Shown: positions 58,125 through 64,000 of the stretch, piece after piece
Layout: the number at the start of each line of letters is the position of its first letter
Position numbering within the stretch: the stretch's first letter is position 1
Assembly (NCBI GenBank): GCA_027475525.1
Contig: JAMWFC010000067.1
Location: forward strand, 434,001 to 498,000
Origin: Macrolepiota albuminosa
Lineage: Eukaryota > Basidiomycota > Agaricomycetes > Agaricales > Agaricaceae
Length of the DNA stretch: 64,000 bases
Direction: 5' to 3'
Program-made: the position numbers and the translations under genes
The notes under the pieces: model-generated
What the model was told of the DNA's origin: nothing
The model's input: only the letters and a program-made list of their open reading frames with translations
Databases searched by the model: none

Positions 58125-58129
58125 TTTAC

Positions 58130-58993
58130 TATGTAAAGCTGCAGATGCTTTCATGTCGATTCCTTTGCAACTGATAGATATCGGTCCAATACCAGCTGTA
58201 ACTGAATAGATAGGGTCAAATGCAACCTTTTACTTTCCTCATCATCAGAGGACTCCAGTTCAGACTCTAAGTCTAGAACTCTCCTGAGGCCTTTATGCCT
58301 CACCTGCGGCTATTTGCCAACCACTCCCTGCAACTCCTGAGGTCTAGGCACCAACAGCACCTTTCCCATCCTTACAACATTGTTGTCCTCCCTACTGACT
58401 AGTATTGTTGGTCCTTGCTTCTGTCCATGTGTTGTCAACAATGACGGTCCTGGTTCAGTGGCAATGTCCACCATGTACTCCAAATGCCGGTTAGTCAGCA
58501 CAGTCTGGAATGGGGTGCTATGCACAAAGGTGCTGCCTTGCACCATCTCTAAGTACTGGGTAAGGTCTGGATGACCTTCAGACTGAGCTGATGAGCTCTT
58601 GGGCAATACTGGGTACATCAATGAAGGCATTTGGCTTGCTGGTAGCGACACTCCTGAAACTGCAGATCTCTTCCCTGGTTTACCACCAGGCCATACAATG
58701 GACATCATCCATGATACGGATAGCCTACCCGGCATTCTAAAGCTCACACTGACATCACGAGATATCTTTTCATCCTGCTTTGGCAGGGGCTGGTAAGCAG
58801 ACATGGATTGCATCTTTCCAGCTTGAGGCACAGGTGAACCACCTGTATCTGAGGCTGGAAAAGGGGGGTCCAGATCAAGAGAGCCAGTCATAGAAGCACA
58901 TTTTTGACATGATGCCAACAGATATTGAGAGGTTTTTGCAATGAATTGCCTAGTCAGTAATATAGAGTCTAAAGCTGATAGCAGAAGATTCAA
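58130..58993 (-). pseudogene. Element IV gag, N-terminal part
   Basis: An open frame 58993-58310, Ser/Pro/Gln-rich, ends at TAG 58310-58312. The same frame continues (RRVLDLESELESSDDEES) to the insertion point of element III, where it joins 47604 as LYIVKHLQLMA. It corresponds to the long N-terminal region of element III gag. Function beyond particle assembly is unknown. Confidence 0.65.
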
Positions 58994-58998
58994 AAAAA

Positions 58999-59152
58999 TG
59001 TAACTGTTGGTTATGAGCTAGAACAATCTTGTGTGTATCACACAGTGCTGAATCAGACCGCAGTATTGGATTGACTAGAACTAGAGTAAATACAAGATGT
59101 TGTCTTATATAATACTCTACTGGAGGCATATAGCATCGTTGACGCTGTAACA
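58999..59152 (-). repeat. Element IV 5' LTR
   Basis: About 154 bp, TGTAACTGTT...CGCTGTAACA on +. It resembles the element III LTR (GCTGAATCAGACCGCAG versus CAGAATCAGACCAGTC). The partner LTR is missing, so the outer end is inferred from TG...CA and similarity. Confidence 0.65.
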
Positions 59153-60130
59153 AGTGTGACGCTCCATTACAAATAATATCTTTTGACCAATCTCTCTGTA
59201 TACCATATCCTTGTAGTAAGCCCCTGTAGTTCAGTAGAATATTTATAAAATGATTGAACTTTCACACATTGATATATAATATTGGCACCTGCACATATCT
59301 ACCTACTCCTTCTGCAGAAGACAAATGAGGGAAATTGTGGACATTGGTTTAATCATCATCACTAGATGGTACCTCAATGTTTTAACTCTTTATAACATCA
59401 AAAATCTAGTATTTTGATGAGTTTTTCTGCATATTTTACTTTATATTAGCACTTTTTTTTACATACATATTGGTCTTTCTAATGTCAGCTCTTATATCCA
59501 TTGTAAGCTCCATGCATGACACCTCACCCTCAAAGGATTCAATATGAACCAATGATTAGTCACTATCTTTTATGTACATTGTAGCAATAACAATTGATAC
59601 CTTAACGAAGTGTTCACTTACACATATTCAGGCAATTCATACAGCTGAACAGTGGAAAATATTATTGTCAAGCATGTCATTCCCAGCCACATAACTCAAT
59701 GCCATATTTTTGACACAACTTCAAAAATCATTGTAAAAATTCATTTTACTCTTCAAGTTTACTTCAACTCATTTTATTACAAGTGTGCATATGTTACAAT
59801 ACAAAATAATAATGACACATCAATAGGTAGTATTACTTTCTTTTCATAGGTAAGTTAACTTTCATGTTTTTCACAATTACAATGCACTATATATTTTTTC
59901 AAACATATTTTATTTTATTTATTTATTTTATTATGTATGATTATATATAATTAATATAATATATTATGTATATTGTACCACTCAATGTATGTATCATATC
60001 ATATTATTATCATTATCATATCTATACATAAAATACTGTATAACCATATATAATAATAATAAAGTAATAAAGAAAATAAAGAACGAAGAGAAGAGTACAT
60101 ACATACAATAAAATACAAGTAATAAAAGAA
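59153..60130. other. AT-rich region, no gene recognised
   Basis: A 65-codon + frame (59652-59849, MENIIVKHVIPSHITQCHIF...) has no motif or signal. Otherwise there are only simple AT-rich repeats (about 59920-60060). Confidence 0.5.
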
Positions 60131-63100
60131 AAGGAACATGTAAGAGTCGGGGACCGTGCGCCGCTACGATATTATTTAGTGGCGGATTTCGAATGTAACG
60201 GGGTGCCAGATACCCCAGTCACCCCTCAAAATAGTTGATAGGCTCAACTTCTTTCGTGATATATGAACGATTCACTTAATTTACGCTGAAAGTTTGACCT
60301 GGTCCTGGAGGGCAACCGTACCGGATGTCTGCCTTCCTCCACTACCCAGAAAGAAGGATAATTCCCATTGTTGTCTGTCTCCGACTCGGACGATAAGCTG
60401 AAAGTAATTCCTAAGTAAGGTACATATGTGTATCATCTCGTATCATGTGCTCATTCATATGCTCTAAAATCATGCTGCGCACTACGGCAGTGTCAAAGCT
60501 TGTCAGTCGTGGAAAGGCAAATATCGGTAAAAGAATTTTGAGCCCCTTGATATTTCACAGATGTCTTTATTTTTATATACCGACATCATTCATGTACTTT
60601 GTCAGTTCTACGACATCCGGTGCCTCTCATGCCCCTCTCATGCCCTTCAGGTAATCCCTTGTAGGTTGTAATAGCAGAGGCCATGATGTATATGGCAGGC
60701 AAAATAGCATACAATACCTTGTTTTACGGTTTCAAACGCATCACTCTCATGACCACGGTGACACTTACGGAAGATCAAGATGACAAGCTGTTTTAGTAGA
60801 TAGAGGTACAAGCTCATACACGGGTCAGACCACGGTGACACTTACGGAAGATCAAGATGACAAGCTGTTTTAGTAGATAGAGGTACAAGCTCATACACGG
60901 GTCACCTTACGCCCGCCTTCTTTTCTTCTGTAAAATTTTACATGATGTAACATATTTCTGAAATGTGAAGATACTTCTGCTTCGCGCGTTCTCAAACTTC
61001 CCGACCTCGAACCTTGGACACAACGGGCAACAGGTACGGTAGAAAAAGTGCCGAATGGAAGATGATTTGTTGAAATGATTGTACTGCGACGTACCAACGC
61101 AGACCATACCCCCAGGTAAGGACCCAGAAAAGACATACAGAATACTAGTACATAAATAAACATATATATTACGGTCATTTTAGATAGTGCTCCAGAGACT
61201 TGATCACAAGGGGCATACCGCGTAAGAGATCTACCACTTACGTTACCCATGGCAGCTGTCATCTCCCATGAGGTTACGTTCCATTATCAAACACCCTGCA
61301 TGAACGCTGTTGTATTTATGTACTTACATCAAGGTCGGTACCCGGCGGAAAGCGGCATGACAGATTGTTCAAGGGTGCCTGTGTTTTGGGTGACCTTGTC
61401 GGCAGGGTAGATTTCGGGATTTCTAAACCATGAGGGTGCCGATGATGGATGGCCTCGGGATACACAAAGATAATGGTGGGTCAATTTCTGGAAGGGACGC
61501 CCATATCTCAGTCCTCGAGGCTGATGATAACACGTAACACGTAGGGGACAGTACATTGCGCAGGTGAACCATAATCGTCCAGATTACTAGAAGCAAACCA
61601 ACTCAACATTCTTACACGATTGTACGATGCTTAGAAGGCCTGCCGTTTGTCAATATCCAGATATGTTTACTCGGGTACATGTTTTGACGCTCACCCCTGT
61701 TAACAATCTCTCAAACGCCAAGACGCTCATATCGCCCTGCAAGTCATTCTTGACAATACAACAATGTTTCTCCCACAAGACCTCATTGAGATCTATCACT
61801 CACATACCGTAACCTTCATGTAAGTACCATGCGGTCCGAGAGACCCTGCGCGCAAAAAAGTGAATTGAAAGGTACAAGATTCTTAGTCTGCATAACTCGG
61901 AAGCAACGGAAGGAGATACATAGTTGCGATGGGAGGACAGCCTGACAAAGAAGACCAAGGAACATCGCTTGTAAGCGACCATGAAGATCTCGCTTGACTA
62001 CATAGAGGCACCGCTTAGGAGTTTAAAAGTGTGGTGTGTACGCATCATGATCGAAAGCCTTGGAAACGAGACAGCGACATACGCGAACGTCGGGAGAGAA
62101 GACAGACCGAGAATTCTCGAGAAAGGACGGAACGACGACAAAAAGAGACATATTCATTACATAATCCATTTCAGAAAAAAAATCAAGCGTCACGTTACGT
62201 CGCTGAACGGTTCCGGTGCCCGTCGTCGGCCGTTGAGGGCTGGCTCCCCGTGAGGTTCCGTCACCGTTGCCTTCGGATATGTATCCAACGGCTATGCCTT
62301 TCAGATTGGGCTTTGATAAGATCAATGAGATCCGCAACCCTCTTGGCAAGCTCCTATGTCGGTTCGCACACCTTTTTTTTTGTCTCATCGTCCGAGAAAT
62401 GCGAAACCTGATTGGCAAAGGAAAGTCTTGGCTCTGGCTTTCTTGTTTCCAACGTGAGAGGACCAGGGTTGACTGTATACAACGATGTAGTAAATACTGG
62501 AATACAAACTATCGACCAATTTCTGAAAATCGCGACATGCGATAACCTTTAAGCGCGAGCGCCCCTTGGAGTTAGTTCAGGAGAATGTGGGTCCACGCAC
62601 GGTTTCTAGTTGAGACGATCAATTTGCTGTTCCTGTTCCAAATGTCACAATGTCGTCACTTGGAAATCATCAGTTGACATATTTACGACCCTTGAATCTG
62701 GACAGTATCCAAGCCATAGGTAAAATAATCAGCTGCGGGCGCTGAGAACACGCCAGACCACACCAGGTTCGTGAGAAGTATATTGTTAATAACATGAGTA
62801 GGCACAGCCTCCGCTGCACAGGTACTGTACCGGTCCTTTAACATGTGCGCCACAAATCCTGATCATGGAGCTCCTATGGTGTGGATGCACCCTTGGCACG
62901 GTGACCAAATCCCGCACCCTTGAAACTCCGAACCTTCGTCAGTTATTATTCTACGTTTGCCGAGTATCGCCGGAGAATTTCCCGGAGAATTTCGACGGGC
63001 GATTACCTTTCAGCTGGTAAGAGCTCGTAATACAAAATCGCTCTGAAACTAATTTATCAGTTAATGAACGTTGAGAAGGCCCCTACTAGTGAACCCCGAT

Positions 63101-64000
63101 GCCGTATGTGGATGGTGCTCACTCCTATTACTACGAAGAACCTACGATGTTACTCAGAGAAAGACTGGCTTACACTCTGCTTACCTTGTGGACCATGCGC
63201 GATGCATAGGAATACAATGAACAATGAAGTGATGATACATTTATAGCTGTGCATCTACAAAATTTTTCTGAGCAGTCGAGTGCACGTCGGTTATACAGTC
63301 TCGTGGTGACGTGTAAACCGGGCATGAATGACCTTTGCAATCGCGTATCCATCGGCGCGATTAAGCCTTCGATTACCTCGGAGTATCTAGTTCTGTAATT
63401 GAATAACTCCTTCACGCACCCTGAGAATGGCGAATAGAGCAGTCTATAGCCTGAATACAGATACCGCCGACAGTCGAGAAGAAAAATCAATGGATGGCAA
63501 TCTAAGCACATGAAATGCCTCCGAAAGCTTGTCCGCTAAGACACGATTGTGCGATAATCCGTCTCTGTCTGAAGTCCGATGGTTTGCGTGGCGTGAAGAA
63601 TCGTGTCTAGACAGCTGAGGAAATCGCCTGTCGCCGGGACGTAAGATGGTCGCCACCACCCCTTTGGGCTAGCCCGCTGGTGGTGGTATAGCAGCGGCGA
63701 GATTCCAAGACAACCAGAGCTTCCACAATATTGAGTAGCTCTGACGAAAATCAAGCAGGAAGGTTAATGATTAGGATAAAATTAGATCGATCGGCTAGAT
63801 TGTATGGATTACAAATCAAGAGGATAATTCATGTGTATGTACCCATGCCAGTCAAACGTCAATGTATTGACTTACCCATATGCTCTTCTCGCGCCAAGTG
63901 CAGGAAAAAAGGTCCTAAATTTTCAAGAGGGCCGAAGATCATTGTTCGCCTTTCCATTCTTCTGATGCCGGGACAAGAGCCAAATGAGTTGATTTCGCGC
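60131..64000. other. Unique host-like DNA, no gene model possible
   Basis: Base composition returns to near-even and no transposon motif is seen. Splice-like GTAAGT sites occur on minus at 61327-61322 and 61241-61236. Minus open stretches of coding appearance include HFFYRTCCPLCPRFEVGKFE (60907-61107) and one ending EQSVMPLSAGYRP (61329-61556). On +, 62031-62411 is Arg/Glu-rich, and 61720-61810 contains MFLPQDLIEIYHSHTVTFM. None can be joined into a convincing exon chain by eye. An intron-rich or decayed host gene is likely here. Confidence 0.35.
60751..60904. repeat. 77-bp exact tandem duplication in host-like DNA
   Basis: 60751-60827 equals 60828-60904. It lies outside any transposon, so the pattern is not a property of one mobile family. 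Confidence 0.92.

Larger units (their letters stand above)
37322..59152 (-). mobile_element. Element IV: old Ty3 chromovirus with ORF3 (interrupted)
   Basis: Minus-strand element. 5' LTR 58999-59152, gag in three pieces (58130-58993, 47176-47604, 45240-46249), pol 40890-45200, and ORF3 37450-40529. Its 3' LTR is absent, because the copy ends at the LTR of the truncated element II copy. It was later invaded by element III (TSD TTTAC) and by the LTR at 46250 (TSD ATGT). Protein similarity to element III runs through gag, RT, integrase and ORF3, so the two are one lineage. Stops of all three types and frameshifts mark an old copy. Confidence 0.85.

Noticed and set aside
19045..60904. 77-bp duplications as biological tandem repeats or a mobile micro-element
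   Set aside because: The offset is identical at eight unrelated sequences, copies are perfect, and one lies in a single LTR of a pair. An assembly overlap explains all.
62023..62418. Opposing 126- and 131-codon ORFs
   Set aside because: Both strands are open over the same stretch, composition is Arg/Glu- or Gly/Thr-rich, and no motif or intron signal favours either.

Overview
Nuclear DNA of a filamentous basidiomycete, most likely an Agaricomycete with a transposon-swollen genome. The evidence is introns of about 50-60 nt with GT-AG ends, chromodomain Ty3 elements, Helitron and LINE relics, and a DDE transposase of a kind I associate with mushroom genomes. There are no tRNA, rRNA, CRISPR or prokaryotic features. 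Roughly 80 percent of the window is mobile DNA, much of it nested. One scaffold gap (22118-22217) and eight exact 77-bp tandem duplications mark contig joins. The duplications look like assembly artefacts and create false frameshifts.

Layout. 1-9815: a Ty1/copia element on +, entering from the left edge, holding a solo LTR (331-1281) and a complete Ty3 chromovirus, 'element I' (2706-8811, minus, TSD TATGG). 9816-14000: a host island with a minus-strand membrane-protein gene (11223-12205) and a small secreted cysteine-rich protein gene (13121-13291, +). 14000-20620: AT-rich DNA with a dead DDE transposase, two minisatellites and a solo LTR. 20625-27751: chromovirus 'element II' (minus, TSD GTTGT, LTRs almost identical), carrying a nested short-LTR element that contains the gap. 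27757-37321: degenerate DNA with two LINE relics, a TA-flanked MITE, a Helitron relic, two copies of a 0.7-kb repeat and a truncated element II copy on +. 37322-59152: old chromovirus 'element IV' (minus), interrupted by a solo LTR (46250-47175) and by the 10.5-kb 'element III' (47610-58124, TSD TTTAC). 59153-64000: unique-looking DNA in which I could not build a gene.

Main biology. Elements III and IV belong to one lineage and carry a third ORF of about 750 codons after pol, where env sits in errantiviruses, but it has no signal peptide or membrane span. Element I has a textbook -1 frameshift site between gag and pol. Elements I and II show 10-11 nt complementarity between the sequence beside the 5' LTR and the predicted start of their own RNA, as expected for Tf1-type self-priming. 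Almost every premature stop in I, II and III is TGA where an Arg codon is expected, which points to decay of methylated CpG.
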